Below, piece after piece: positions 1 through 8,130 of a stretch of DNA of 64,000 nt. Under the pieces are notes generated by a model. That model was not told where the DNA came from. It did not search any database and saw only the letters and a program-made list of their open reading frames with translations. Each line of letters opens with the position of its first letter. Positions within the stretch are counted from its first letter, which is position 1. The translations under genes were made by a program, and so were the position numbers. Source of the stretch: CAWJPW01 sp963844845. GTDB lineage: Bacteria > Acidobacteriota > Thermoanaerobaculia > Thermoanaerobaculales > Sulfomarinibacteraceae. The stretch lies in NCBI GenBank assembly GCA_963844845.1, contig CAWJPW010000011.1, positions 1-64,000 of the forward strand, given 5' to 3'.

Positions 1-3
1 GCC

Positions 4-252
4 ATGGGTACGAACATAACCGTCAAGGGGATCCCCGACGAGGTGTACCGGAAGAAACTGAAGGCGGCAGCTGAGGCCAACCACCGGAGCGTCAATAGCG
101 AAATCATCAACCGGATTGAGCACAGCCTGATAGCGAAACGGGTGCCAGCTGCCGACCTGCTTGCGAGGGTGCGCCGGCTGCACGAGAGCTTCGAAGGCCA
201 CACCTTTGAGCTGGCCGAGTTGGAGGAAGCACGCCGTGAGGGCCGCCCATGA
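4..252 (+). CDS. VapB/FitA-type ribbon-helix-helix antitoxin
   Basis: This 82-residue protein has the N-terminal pattern of FitA/VapB antitoxins (NITVKGIPDEVYRKKLKAAA, then a helix-turn-helix around NHRSVNSEIINRIEHSL). The family binds its own operator through the ribbon-helix-helix domain and neutralises the PIN toxin with its C-terminal tail. Its stop codon overlaps the start of the PIN toxin reading frame at 249, which is typical coupling. It is the only cassette gene here transcribed on the plus strand, so the module is reversed inside the array and probably relies on its own promoter, which lies off the window. Confidence 0.8.
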   Translation: MGTNITVKGIPDEVYRKKLKAAAEANHRSVNSEIINRIEHSLIAKRVPAADLLARVRRLHESFEGHTFELAELEEARREGRP

Positions 253-646
253 TTGCGGTGGACACCAATGTGGATTGCTTCCCTGCTACTGCCGACGAGT
301 GAGCACACTGAGGCAGCGATGAAGCTGCTGGAGACCGACCGAGAGTGGGTGGCCCCGGTACTTTGGCGCGGTGGATTCTGCAACATCCTGGCGACGAGTG
401 TGCGGAACGACCGCATGACTCATGGACAGGCAGCAGAAGCGCTTGCTAGTGCCAAGCGACTGCATGGACGCTGGCGAGTACCGCGTGCCGCCTGTTGAGG
501 TGCTGAGGACAGCGATCGAGAGCCTATGCACGGCTTATGACAGCGAGTTCGTGGTTCTGGCGAAGGACCTAGGGGTCAAGCTGGTGACCTTGGACAAGGC
601 GATTCTCTCCGCATTTCCAGATGTAGCCGAGCCTCTCAGCAAGTAG
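249..646 (+). pseudogene. VapC/FitB-type PIN-domain toxin, frameshifted twice
   Basis: The ATG at 249 gives MIAVDTNV, the PIN opening with its first catalytic Asp. The frame closes after about 17 codons. Homology resumes in a second frame with LLLPTSEHTEAAMKLLETD and WRGGFCNILATSVRNDRM, and in a third with DSEFVVLAKDLGVKLVTLDK, which holds the late acidic motif. Two indels, near 270-285 and 440-480, are needed to join the pieces. The acidic residue usually present in WRxEFxN is Gly here. PIN toxins are metal-dependent RNases. As read, the gene cannot make a complete toxin, so it is either decayed or affected by sequencing indels. Confidence 0.75.
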
Positions 647-661
647 GGCCCTGCAGGCGCC

Positions 662-755
662 GCCTAACACTGAAGTTCAGCGAACCCATACCGCCGCTTG
701 GGTGGGTGGGTGTGGGGCAGCGGCGGTTGGGGTCCGCTGCAACGACTCGTTAGGC
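662..755 (-). other. attC recombination site 1
   Basis: 94 bp bounded by GCCTAAC and GTTAGGC. The two arms fold into a long hairpin whose loop on the plus strand is a run of G-triplets (700-717). The TAA inside the 749-755 core is the stop codon of the DUF2442 frame. Confidence 0.93.
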
Positions 756-1033
756 GCCGCCCCCCGCAGAAGGCCGAAACTCGATGGAAGGAACGCCCCT
801 GAGCAGGCCCTTCACACTGATGTCTTCATCGACCTGGGACCAGTGAATCCCTATGCCATCGCCGATGAGCCGCCAGTCAGCGCGCGCTTCGGGAGAAGCA
901 TGGAGAAGACGTGGGAACCACACAGAGGTCGGGACACCCGGCGGCCATCGGAAAGGGAGACAACGAGTTCGTCATCCGTGACTTGAACGTCACAGGCAAG
1001 AGCTTGGAGCTCCTCAGGTGCCGAAGAACTCAT
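750..1033 (-). pseudogene. DUF2442 protein, frameshifted
   Basis: Starting at ATG 1033 the frame reads VQVTDDELVVSLSDGRRVSR, the DUF2442 signature, then loses homology. From about 925 leftward another frame continues with VWFPRLLHASPEARADWRLI and GIHWSQVDEDISVKGLLRG, the expected C-terminal half, ending at a TAA supplied by the attC core. One indel near 918-930 separates the halves. DUF2442 usually follows a DUF4160 gene, as here (20-bp overlap), and the pair has been regarded as toxin-antitoxin-like. Function is not established. Confidence 0.75.
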
Positions 1034-1259
1034 TCCATGCCTCCAATAACGCCGTGGAGCGTTCCTTGACCATCTGCTCGATCTGCCTCAGCTCGTGAGC
1101 TGCGAACAGCCTTGAGTAGGCGATGCTCACAGGCTTGAGCCAGAACTTGGCGACCGCCCGGTCCCGTTCAACGTGGACGTGTGGCGGCTCCACGAAGTCA
1201 CCAGCGAAGAAGAAGAAGCGGTACAGACGGCGCCGAGACGTAGAGCAGTTAGGTGACAC
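1014..1259 (-). CDS. DUF4160 family protein
   Basis: The 81-residue product contains the DUF4160 signature YRFFFFAGDFVEPPHVHVER followed by AVAKFWLKPV and a helical C-terminus ending LLEAWNEFFG. I chose the GTG at 1259 because the recognisable domain begins about ten residues later and the frame upstream runs into the neighbouring attC. It overlaps the downstream DUF2442 frame. No catalytic activity is known for the family; paired occurrence with DUF2442 in mobile regions suggests a toxin-antitoxin-like module. Unlike its partner, this frame is intact. Confidence 0.75.
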   Translation of the reverse strand: MSPNCSTSRRRLYRFFFFAGDFVEPPHVHVERDRAVAKFWLKPVSIAYSRLFAAHELRQIEQMVKERSTALLEAWNEFFGT

Positions 1260-1301
1260 CGTAAGAGGATACCACCGAGACCACGGAGCACTCGAAGCGG
1301 C

Positions 1302-1398
1302 GCCTAACGTTGGTTTCACCTGCAAAGCTGTTTGGCGCGACCTGGCGCAAGCCACGTGCGTGACGAACGGCTTTGTCAAGTGCAAACTCTTGTTATAC
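1302..1398 (-). other. attC recombination site 2, divergent
   Basis: 97 bp from GCCTAAC to GTTATAC. The inner boxes TTTCACCTG and GTGCAAACTC pair with one extra base, the normal attC asymmetry. The interior is unrelated to the other sites in the array and lacks the G-run loop, so this cassette came from a different source. Confidence 0.8.
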
Positions 1399-1430
1399 CG
1401 CCCCATCGAACGCGTGCAGGTAGCCCAGCA

Positions 1431-1915
1431 CTATCTCGTCGCCTCGTTGGCCGACCAACTGATAGCCGCCAACTTCCACTTTCCTGAAATCTTTTGCCAA
1501 ACACCCAAATACTTGCCGGCGGCCACCGTTCTTTCACCCGATATCTCGACCACCATTTGGCTTCTCCCGTCGAAATACGCCATATCGCCCGCGGACCCAA
1601 CCACAATTGCTTCAGGCGTCCCAGAGATCTCAATGAAGGGCAGCTTGAACCATTGCGTGTCATAAAACTGTCTTATCGCCTCATGCCCCACAATTGGTGA
1701 ATACCCGGGAGGCTGAAAGACGGCGTGAGGTGCAATAAAATCCATTACACCCTCTCGGATTCCCGTTGCTCCTCAGCCCGCAAAAGAGCCAGATCAGCTT
1801 GACGGATCTGCGCCTCTATCGATTCAGTGTCCACTGAACTGCTCTTGACAAAGTCACAGCCACCTAACGTCGCGGCGGCTACCACCAACAGTGCGAGACC
1901 TAAATGACGACTCAT
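1431..1915 (-). pseudogene. SnoaL/DUF4440-like lipoprotein, frameshifted
   Basis: The ATG at 1915 begins a lipoprotein signal (MSRHLGLALLVVAAATLGGC) followed by a helix ending EEQRESERV and a TAA at 1747-1745. The next base frame continues MDFIAPHAVFQPPGYSPIVG and WQKISGKWKLAAISWSANEA, the usual DUF4440/SnoaL cone fold with the GYSPIVGHEAIRQFY motif. Related proteins carry both parts in one chain, so a single missing base near 1745 breaks the gene. If real, only a short lipopeptide is exported; re-initiation at the overlapping ATG would give a cytoplasmic 104-residue domain. The substrate is unknown. Confidence 0.7.
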
Positions 1916-1958
1916 AATTGGCACCCCTCGTTGTCATCGATGTCGTTGAGTTACGGTA

Positions 1959-2052
1959 GTATAACGCTGGAGTTCAGCGGACGCTGACCGCCGCTTGGGT
2001 GGGTGGGTGTGAGGCAGCGGCCGTTGCGGTTCACTGCAGCAACATGTTAGAC
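1959..2052 (-). other. attC recombination site 3
   Basis: 94 bp from GTATAAC to GTTAGAC, with the common hairpin of this array (GCTGGAGTTCAGCGGACGC arm). The core boxes differ from the usual GCCTAAC/GTTAGGC. Confidence 0.88.
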
Positions 2053-2146
2053 GCATAAGGGGCTTTCTCCGTTGAGTTAGACAATCTGAGGAGTGTCGCA
2101 CTTCAAAGTCAAAGTCAAGCATTCTCTGAGTTCGGTTTTGCAGGGA

Positions 2147-3113
2147 TCAGATGTTGAACCACATTTTCCAGCGCCGAACGAATTGGTGTGTATGAGAGCC
2201 CAGGTCTCTCTTGGCCTTGCTTCCATCAACGCTCAGTCCTTGCCTCATTAGACGCATCTGATCGATCGACATGTCGAGAACAGGGGGCTTCCTGGTCAAA
2301 TTGGCAAGACAAGTACACACGAATGCCCCAATCATCGTGATTGGATCCGGGAGGGTCAGTCTAGGTAGTCTCGTTCCGGAGACTTCAGACAACATTCTGT
2401 TGATGTCGCCGAACATCAGGTTCTCGGCAACGAGAAGGTAGCGCTCGCCGATGTTCCCTCCCGTTTCCAGCGCCTTGAGAATCCCCTCCGCCACGTCCGC
2501 CACATCCACCCACGGGAACACACTGCTGGTGAGAACCTGAGCCGGCATCTTGCCGAGCACCACGCTTCTGAAGTATCGCCCGGCAGCTTTTTGGGTCGTC
2601 AGGGCCAATAACGGCCCCCGGGCAGACCATGAGTACAGGTAACTGCTCCTGGTCATACAGATCCCAAACAACGGCGTCACCATCGCGTTTCGATCGCGCA
2701 TACTCGCTGAGGCACACAGGTCCCATTTCACTGGCTTCAGTGACTGGCCACTCCGCATTCCCAAAAACTGCGGCGGTACTCACATGTACGGAGTTCTGGA
2801 TCCCTGTCGCGATGGCGGCCTCCATCACATTCCTGGTACCGTTGACATTCACTTCCTGGTAGGCTCGCCGATCCGGCACCCAAAATTCGAATAGATTCGC
2901 CAGATTGACTACACAGTCACAACCCCTCATTCCTCGCAGCAGGGAGTCCTTGTCTGTTACGTCCCCGCGGGTCAGGCTGATGCCTGCGTCTTGAAGCGCT
3001 CGGACGTCAGTCGTCTCTCTGACAAGACAGAGGATCTCGTGTTCAGTGTCTCTCAGCCTTCGGACAAATCGCTTCCCAATGAAGCCGCTTCCTCCTGTGA
3101 CGAAAATTTTCAT
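2147..3113 (-). pseudogene. NAD-dependent epimerase/dehydratase, single frameshift
   Basis: The N-terminal frame starts MKIFVTGGSGFIGKRFVRRL, a Rossmann GxxGxxG motif, and runs through a DVTD segment, STAAVFG and the catalytic YxxxK (YARSK). At a run of five A residues (2588-2592) the frame shifts; removing one base joins it to GRYFRSVVLGKMPAQVL, FPWVDVADVAEGILKALETG and ERYLLVAENLMFGDI, the extended-SDR C-terminus. Repaired length is about 321 residues, normal for the family. Such enzymes act on nucleotide sugars or hydroxy-steroid/flavanone-like substrates; specificity cannot be told. Apart from the homopolymer indel all motifs are intact. Confidence 0.8.
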
Positions 3114-3152
3114 GACTGCACCTTTCGAACGTCCAGGATATCTCGATTTTGT

Positions 3153-3246
3153 GCCTAACGCTGGACTTCAGCAGACCCATACCGCCGCTTGGGCAGGTAG
3201 TTGTGTGGCTCCGGCGCTTGCGGTCCGCCGCAACGACTCGTTAGGC
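3153..3246 (-). other. attC recombination site 4
   Basis: 94 bp, GCCTAAC...GTTAGGC. Internally more diverged than its neighbours: the loop reads GGGCAGGTAGTTGTG rather than regular G-triplets. Confidence 0.88.
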
Positions 3247-3298
3247 ATCGCGCGCGTTGACTTGCGAATTATGGCCTAGGTTATTCCACGCCAAGCGC

Positions 3299-3532
3299 TT
3301 AAGCAATGAGGCGCTGTTGCTTGAGGTAGACGATGATCACGATGCTGAGGAGTGCTTTGGCCGGCCCGATCGCGATGGCGATGGATGGCAAGACGTTTGG
3401 CGCGAAGAAAGTACCGGCACACAACACAGACGCGCCCACTTTGATTATGGGTGACGCATCCGTAAGAACGACCAGGAGGACGGTCGTAACGATGACTGTG
3501 ATTGAGAGGATGGGTCCGAGGAGCATGGCCAC
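3299..3532 (-). CDS. Small hydrophobic protein of unknown function
   Basis: A 77-residue frame with two strongly hydrophobic stretches (about residues 2-25 and 35-68), so probably a two-helix membrane protein ending LKQQRLIA. I do not recognise the family. The cassette is about 500 bp, leaving some 200 bp upstream (3533-3750) in which an overlapping 64-residue frame (3734-3540) may be an N-terminal portion separated by another indel, or noise. Start choice is uncertain. Confidence 0.45.
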   Translation of the reverse strand: MAMLLGPILSITVIVTTVLLVVLTDASPIIKVGASVLCAGTFFAPNVLPSIAIAIGPAKALLSIVIIVYLKQQRLIA

Positions 3533-3750
3533 TGGGCTATCAGTTGCTCCGTTGGCTGTTGATGCGACCAGCCAACGAGCACTGCACGGCTAGACGAGCT
3601 CTCACGGTCGTGCTGTGCTGGCTACCGAGATTCGTGAATCCGGCTGTGGTTGCACGCAATGCTGCGATCAGTTCTTGGCTCAACTGTCGATCGAGGCCGA
3701 CCAGGTTTGAGGATAGGGAGCTACGGTTACCCATGCGCCTTCAACTCGAT

Positions 3751-3844
3751 GCCTAACGCTGGAGTTCAGCGGACCCATACCGCCGCTTGGGTGGGTGGGT
3801 GTGCGGCAGCGGCGGTTGGGGTCCGCTGCAACGACTCGTTAGGC
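3751..3844 (-). other. attC recombination site 5
   Basis: 94 bp, GCCTAAC...GTTAGGC. Arms GCGGACCC and GGGTCCGC pair; the plus-strand loop carries three GGG runs. Confidence 0.92.
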
Positions 3845-3886
3845 TGCGATCGACTAGCCAACCGCATGAAGCACAGGGACTTTGCG

Positions 3887-4141
3887 TTAGGGCTTGCTGG
3901 TGGCAAGGTCGTAGTGTGCTTGGAGATTCAGCCAGAGCTCGGGAGAGGTGCCAAACGCCTGGGAGAACAACCAGGCAGTCTCTGGCGTGATGCCACGCTT
4001 GCCACGCACGATTTCGTTGATCCGCTGCACCGGAACACCGATGTGGGCCGCGAATGCAACCTGCGTTATGCCCATTGGCTTCAAGAAGTCCTCGAGGAGG
4101 ATCTCACCAGGATGTACCGGCGTGCGCTTCTTCGGAATCAT
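3887..4141 (-). CDS. higA: HigA-type XRE antitoxin
   Basis: The 84-residue protein starts with the HigA hallmark VHPGEILLEDFLKPMGITQ followed by the XRE helix-turn-helix (VAFAAHIGVPVQRINEIVRG and GITPETAWLFSQAFGTSPEL) and the closing WLNLQAHYDL. It represses its own operon and neutralises HigB. It lies 14 bp downstream of the toxin frame, the usual toxin-first order of higBA. The frame is intact. In an integron array such a module is expected to stabilise the array against cassette loss. Confidence 0.88.
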   Translation of the reverse strand: MIPKKRTPVHPGEILLEDFLKPMGITQVAFAAHIGVPVQRINEIVRGKRGITPETAWLFSQAFGTSPELWLNLQAHYDLATSKP

Positions 4142-4155
4142 GAGCTACTCCCTGC

Positions 4156-4445
4156 CTAGTGATAGTCAGTGAGCCACACGTCGTGAGCATCCGACCCAAC
4201 CCACCGAAACACCAGACGCCATTGATCGTTGACCCTGATGCTATGCCAACCAGACAATTCACCTTTGAGCTCTTCGAGCCTGTTACCGGGTGGCACCCGC
4301 ATATAGTTCAAAGTCCGCGCGGCGTTGAGCACGTCAGCTTTCGCTGAGCCGTCCGAACCAGATCCGAAGGGAACCGCCGAACCCGGCGCACCGGCGTGCC
4401 ATGGAAAACTGCTTCGGTCCCCTTGTCCTTGAACGAGACGATCAA
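4156..4445 (-). pseudogene. higB: HigB-type mRNA interferase toxin, frameshifted
   Basis: From a TTG at 4445 one frame reads IVSFKDKGTEAVFHG, the HigB opening, and continues to about position 4345. There the homology moves to the next frame: DVLNAARTLNYMRVPPGNRL, then GWHSIRVNDQWRLVFRW and a terminal LTDYH. One base is missing near 4338-4344 between the halves. The repaired length of about 96 residues matches HigB/RelE toxins, which cut mRNA on the ribosome. As written the gene is interrupted while its antitoxin is intact. Confidence 0.78.
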
Positions 4446-4514
4446 CCAGTGCGCCTCCGAACACCAATGTAGCGCTTACATGACATCCGTGCAACCGGGA
4501 ATGCAGGCTGAGCA

Positions 4515-4609
4515 GCCTGACGCTTGAAGTTCAGCGGACCCATACCACCGCTTGGGTGGCCGGGTGTGGGGCAGCGGCGGTTGCGGTCCGCTGCAACGAC
4601 TCGTTAGGC
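4515..4609 (-). other. attC recombination site 6, variant core
   Basis: 95 bp from GCCTGAC to GTTAGGC. The distal core has G instead of A (GTCAGGC on the minus strand), which departs from the consensus and may weaken pairing; the rest of the hairpin is conserved. Confidence 0.88.
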
Positions 4610-4623
4610 CGCGCACCGGACAA

Positions 4624-4882
4624 CTACTTGTAGTGAAAGCGAGCCTGGAGGAAATCAACACGGCCCGGGCTGACCAGATACACGATCCGATGTTCTTCGG
4701 TGAGGCGCCGGGACCAGGTGCCTGATGGCAGATACTTGAGTGGTTCGGGCTTGCCAATGCCATTGAACGGATCACGAAGGACGGCCTGGACGAGGTCGAG
4801 CGCCCTGAGGGATACCTTGCGGTTGGTGGACACCCGAATACCGAAGATCTTCGATGAACTCAGGTTGGAAGACGGGAACCAA
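4624..4882 (-). pseudogene. yoeB: YoeB/Txe-family toxin, frameshifted
   Basis: From a TTG at 4882 the frame gives LVPVFQPEFIEDLRY, the YoeB N-terminus. One indel near 4833-4840 shifts into VSTNRKVSLRALDLVQAVLR, DPFNGIGKPEPLKYL and WSRRLTEEHRIVYLV, finishing with LQARFHYK; these are the diagnostic YoeB motifs, including the basic-acidic catalytic segment and C-terminal HY. YoeB is a ribosome-dependent endoribonuclease. The antitoxin frame lies directly upstream. The exact start is uncertain because no ATG is available. Confidence 0.72.
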
Positions 4883-4907
4883 CCCTTGCGACGAGCTGTC
4901 CTTGGGC

Positions 4908-5198
4908 CTACTTCGCTTCTTGGCCAGACCCAGCTCCCGACGCAGTTCGTCCACGGAGGACGATAGGCAGAGTCTGGGCCTGGGCGCGCTGAAGTGCAGC
5001 CAGCAGGCGCTCCGCGTTCTTGGGCGACCGGAGCAGATGGGCCGTCTCGATGAGGCTTTCGAGTTCATCAGCTGACACAAGCGCTACGTCTTCGGCATTG
5101 CGCCGCTTGATGATCACTGGTTCCCTCGACGAGGCAACCTCGTCACAGAGGGCTGCGAGGTGCGCCCGCGCATCGGTGTATGTGGTAACAGTAGCCAT
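4908..5198 (-). pseudogene. yefM: YefM/Phd-family antitoxin, two compensating indels
   Basis: The ATG at 5198 opens MATVTTYTDARAHLAALCDE and VIIKRRNAEDVALVSADELE, the Phd/YefM DNA-binding N-terminus. The following linker is in frame as far as QRAQAQTLP; the expected tail SSVDELRRELGLAKK then appears in another frame, and the original frame supplies the stop at 4908. An indel near 4960-4985 and a compensating one near 4918-4925 would restore it. As written, the toxin-binding tail would be scrambled over about 18 residues. Confidence 0.72.
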
Positions 5199-5258
5199 CC
5201 GAGGCACCCCCAACATGTACAGGAACAACGTACAGCTAGAAGCGCGCCAGGTCAAGCG

Positions 5259-5352
5259 GCCTAACGCTGGAGTTCAGCGGACGCTAACCGCCGCTTGGGC
5301 GGGTGGGTGTGCGGCAGCGGCGGTTGCGGTCCGCTGCAACGACTCGTTAGGC
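5259..5352 (-). other. attC recombination site 7
   Basis: 94 bp, GCCTAAC...GTTAGGC, of the GGACGC/GCGGTCC stem subtype; loop GGGCGGGTGGG. Confidence 0.92.
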
Positions 5353-5397
5353 GGCAGGGCGGATACCGATACAAACTACTTACTCGACAAGCAGTTA

Positions 5398-5808
5398 CTA
5401 GATGAGTGAGCTTGCCACGATTGCACCGGCTAGGGCGAGCACAGTAGTGACAAGCCCTACTCGCCTCGAGCGGACCCAGCCAGTGAGGGCAATGGCAGCA
5501 AGAAGTGAGTAGAGACCGAGGATGAACGACAAGACGAAGATGATTCGGGCAGACCCTGCTGTAGCTGCTGCACCCTTGGGTGCGGCGGGGTGAAGAACAA
5601 CGACGAGCTTCGTGCTGGCAATGACGGCACAGACGAAGGACACCGCTGAGAGAGTTGCCGTACCTATGGCCCAACTGGCGACGCGGCTCTCAGACCGTAT
5701 GCCGATGAGTGTGCCGAGGAACGCGGCGCAAAAGCCAGCCAAGACTGCAGAGACAAAGCCAATCTGACGGGCGATTTCGGCGAGGTACTGGGAATCGAGG
5801 TGTTCCAT
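5398..5808 (-). CDS. Four-helix membrane protein of unknown function
   Basis: The 136-residue product has a short cytoplasmic start (MEHLDSQYLAEIARQIGF) and four hydrophobic segments at about residues 17-38, 46-66, 84-108 and 114-134, separated by short charged or Ala/Gly/Pro loops. I do not recognise a family. It is the only gene of its cassette, its frame is intact, and it fills the space between two attC sites. The start is the first in-frame ATG before the first helix. Confidence 0.65.
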   Translation of the reverse strand: MEHLDSQYLAEIARQIGFVSAVLAGFCAAFLGTLIGIRSESRVASWAIGTATLSAVSFVCAVIASTKLVVVLHPAAPKGAAATAGSARIIFVLSFILGLYSLLAAIALTGWVRSRRVGLVTTVLALAGAIVASSLI

Positions 5809-5902
5809 CGTCTGAAGAGTCTACTCAAGCGCGCCGGCAAATTGTTGGTCAGAGAGGGCCGACAGCGTCTGGCCTTGCAGTGGGCTGGCAGCCACAAATG
5901 CC

Positions 5903-5995
5903 GCCTAACGCTGGAGTTCAGCGACGCCAACCGCCGCTTGGGTGGGTGGGTGTGTGGCAGCGGCGGTTGCGGTCCGCTGCAACGACTCGTTAGGC
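5903..5995 (-). other. attC recombination site 8
   Basis: 93 bp, GCCTAAC...GTTAGGC, with one base deleted in the left arm (CAGCGACGC rather than CAGCGGACGC). Confidence 0.92.
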
Positions 5996-6068
5996 AGAGC
6001 CGCGTCAAATCCTGCGACAGGGACCACACGACGTGTGGCAACAGACACGGAGCATTGCCGCCTGAAGG

Positions 6069-6524
6069 CTAGTTGGGCTGACGCCGGTTGAATCCCCAGT
6101 AGGTTCTTGCGCCAGGATTGCGCTGCGATCGAAGCAGTGTACGACCAGGCCACGCCGGGATCGGCGAAGGTGCACTGGAGTGTGTGCTTGAACTCTTGCC
6201 ACTAACGGCTGGCCCATGCATCGGTTCGGGAGACGGTGAGGTCCGCCAATCGATCCACTGATCACGCTTCCTCAGCACCCCGAGGTTCTCGAGCGAGAGC
6301 CTGAGCAGCACCCATACGCAGAACGTCGTAACCGAGAGAACAAGGACATTGGCGAATAGCTTGATGCCTGTGCTTGCACCGTTGCGGAGGAACACGCTGA
6401 TTGGACCTGAGCCAACGCCCACAACCACGATGAGGAACCAGCCGAGAAGCAGGCAGAGCGCAAGAACCAGGAGTATCGCGCCAAGCCAACCGTGTTTGAT
6501 GACCCGTTCGTTGACCATGTTCAT
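6069..6524 (-). CDS. Two-helix membrane protein, first copy of a duplicated cassette
   Basis: From ATG 6524, preceded by a GCGGGGG ribosome-binding site, the 151-residue protein has two long hydrophobic segments (about residues 14-37 and 53-78), then a soluble basic C-terminus. The family is not recognised. The same gene, with extra single-base deletions, recurs in the adjacent cassette (6809-7260). The C-terminal third is Ser/Pro/Arg-rich and may itself reflect a shifted frame, so the true end is less certain than the start. Confidence 0.55.
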   Translation of the reverse strand: MNMVNERVIKHGWLGAILLVLALCLLLGWFLIVVVGVGSGPISVFLRNGASTGIKLFANVLVLSVTTFCVWVLLRLSLENLGVLRKRDQWIDWRTSPSPEPMHGPAVSGKSSSTHSSAPSPIPAWPGRTLLRSQRNPGARTYWGFNRRQPN

Positions 6525-6644
6525 CCCCCGCTTCTGCCCTACCTTAGGATCTGCCCTGAACGAGTTAAGAGCACACAATCAACCACCGACCGTGGGCGCA
6601 GAGGATGGAAACTGCATCAAGAGCGTAGGGCCCTTGCTCGCGGT

Positions 6645-6736
6645 GCCTAACGCTGGAGTTCAGCGGACGCCAACCGCCGCTGGGTGGGTGGGTGTGCGGC
6701 AGCGGCGGTTGCGATCCACTGCGACGACCGTTAGGC
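6645..6736 (-). other. attC recombination site 9
   Basis: 92 bp, GCCTAAC...GTTAGGC, lying between the two duplicated cassettes. It lacks a T before the G-runs and CT before the right core, and has GATCCACTGCGAC in place of GGTCCGCTGCAAC. Confidence 0.9.
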
Positions 6737-6808
6737 AGCCGCGCCAAATCCCTGCGACAGGGACCACACGACGTGTGGCAACAGACACGGAGCATTGCCG
6801 CCTGAAGG

Positions 6809-7260
6809 CTAGTTGGGCTGACGCCGGTTGAATCCCCAGTAGGTTCTTGCGCCAGGATTGCGCTGCGATCGAAGCAGTGTACGACCAGGCCACGCCGGGA
6901 TCGGCGAAGGTGCACTGGAGTGTGTGCTTGAACTCTTGCCACTAACGGCTGGCCATGCATCGGTTCGGGAGACGGTGAGTCCGCCAATCGATCCACTGAT
7001 CACGCTTCCTCAGCACCCCGAGGTTCTCGAGCGAGAGCCTGAGCAGCACCCATACGCAGAACGTCGTAACCGAGAGAACAAGGACATTGGCGAATAGCTT
7101 GATGCCTGTGCTTGCACCGTTGCGGAGGAACACGCTGATTGGACCTGAGCCAACGCCCACAACCACGATGAGGAACCAGCCGAGAAGCAGGCAGAGTGCA
7201 AGAACCAGGAGTATCGCGCCAAGCAACCGTGTTTGATGACCGTTCGTTGACCATGTTCAT
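6809..7260 (-). pseudogene. Second, frameshifted copy of the two-helix membrane protein gene
   Basis: This repeats 6069-6524 almost base for base from the start context (GCGGGGGATGAACATGG) to the end. It has lost single bases from short homopolymers: one C in the ninth codon region, one C and one G near 6950-6980, and others just upstream of the start. The hydrophobic core survives in a different frame (ILLVLALCLLLGWFLIVVVG) but cannot be read from the duplicated start. Either it is a decaying duplicate or these are uncorrected sequencing indels in a repeat. Confidence 0.7.
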
Positions 7261-7379
7261 CCCCCGCTTCTGCCTACCTTCAAGATATGCCTGAACGAGT
7301 TAAGAGCACACAATCAACCACCGACCGTGGGCGCAGAGGATGGAAACTGCATCAAGAGCGTAGGGCCCTTGCTCGCGGT

Positions 7380-7473
7380 GCCTAACGCTGGAGTTCAGCG
7401 GACGCTAACCGCCGCTTGGGTGGGTGGGCGTGTGGCAGCGGCGGTTGCGGTCCGCTGCAACGACTCGTTAGGC
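7380..7473 (-). other. attC recombination site 10
   Basis: 94 bp, GCCTAAC...GTTAGGC, of the GGACGC/GCGGTCC stem subtype; loop GGGTGGGTGGGCGTG. Confidence 0.92.
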
Positions 7474-7505
7474 AGCCTGCCTGCCCTTGAAATGGCAATA
7501 CAAGA

Positions 7506-7976
7506 CTACCCAGTACTAGTGACAGGGAAGTGTTCAGCAAACTTCTGCTCTAGTTCGCCAAAGAGTGGAATCCTCTTCGTCTTGCCGTTCGCTGACCTGA
7601 GCACGAGCACCCTTGTGAACTTCACGAACTCGAGATCAGCAGCTACCAAATCATACGGTTGCATTGTCCAGGAGCCTATTCCAATGGGTGACAACTTTGA
7701 AAACTCGGTGGGGTTGACAGAGTAGACAGAACAATGAGAGACGAATGCGTTGACCCCCATGAAGACGAAGAGCGCGAATAGGCGAGCGTAGAAGATGAAG
7801 GCAAACAGAGTAGGGCTGTCGGGCGGGTCAATAATGTACATCACCGGCAAGAACAAGATGATGAACAGCCCAAGGATTGCGTAACCTCCAATGGCGGCCG
7901 GACTCGGCGTATAGGTGCCATTGATCTTATTGGCCATTTCGAGGATGCCATCAATCGACTCTGCAATTCTCTTCAT
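7506..7976 (-). CDS. Membrane protein of unknown function with a PH-like tail
   Basis: The 156-residue product begins MKRIAESIDGILEMANKING, has two hydrophobic segments (about residues 27-50 and 61-81), and ends with a soluble domain containing FSKLSPIGIGSWTMQPYDLV and LEFVKFTRVLVLRSANGKTK. The alternating pattern of that tail resembles small PH-like membrane-associated domains, but I cannot assign it. The frame is intact and is the only gene of its cassette. Confidence 0.6.
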   Translation of the reverse strand: MKRIAESIDGILEMANKINGTYTPSPAAIGGYAILGLFIILFLPVMYIIDPPDSPTLFAFIFYARLFALFVFMGVNAFVSHCSVYSVNPTEFSKLSPIGIGSWTMQPYDLVAADLEFVKFTRVLVLRSANGKTKRIPLFGELEQKFAEHFPVTSTG

Positions 7977-8036
7977 TGGCTTCTCAAAGAAGGAGTAGTG
8001 TCGAGTGAGTTCATCTGCGAGGCCGGACCGTCAGCT

Positions 8037-8130
8037 GCCTAACGCTGGAGTTCAGCGGACGCTAACCGCCGCTTGGGTGGGTGGGTGTGTGGCAGCGGCG
8101 GTTGCGGTCCGCTGCAACGACTCGTTAGGC
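8037..8130 (-). other. attC recombination site 11
   Basis: 94 bp, GCCTAAC...GTTAGGC. The core at 8124-8130 supplies the TAA stop of the DUF6933 gene. Confidence 0.93.
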
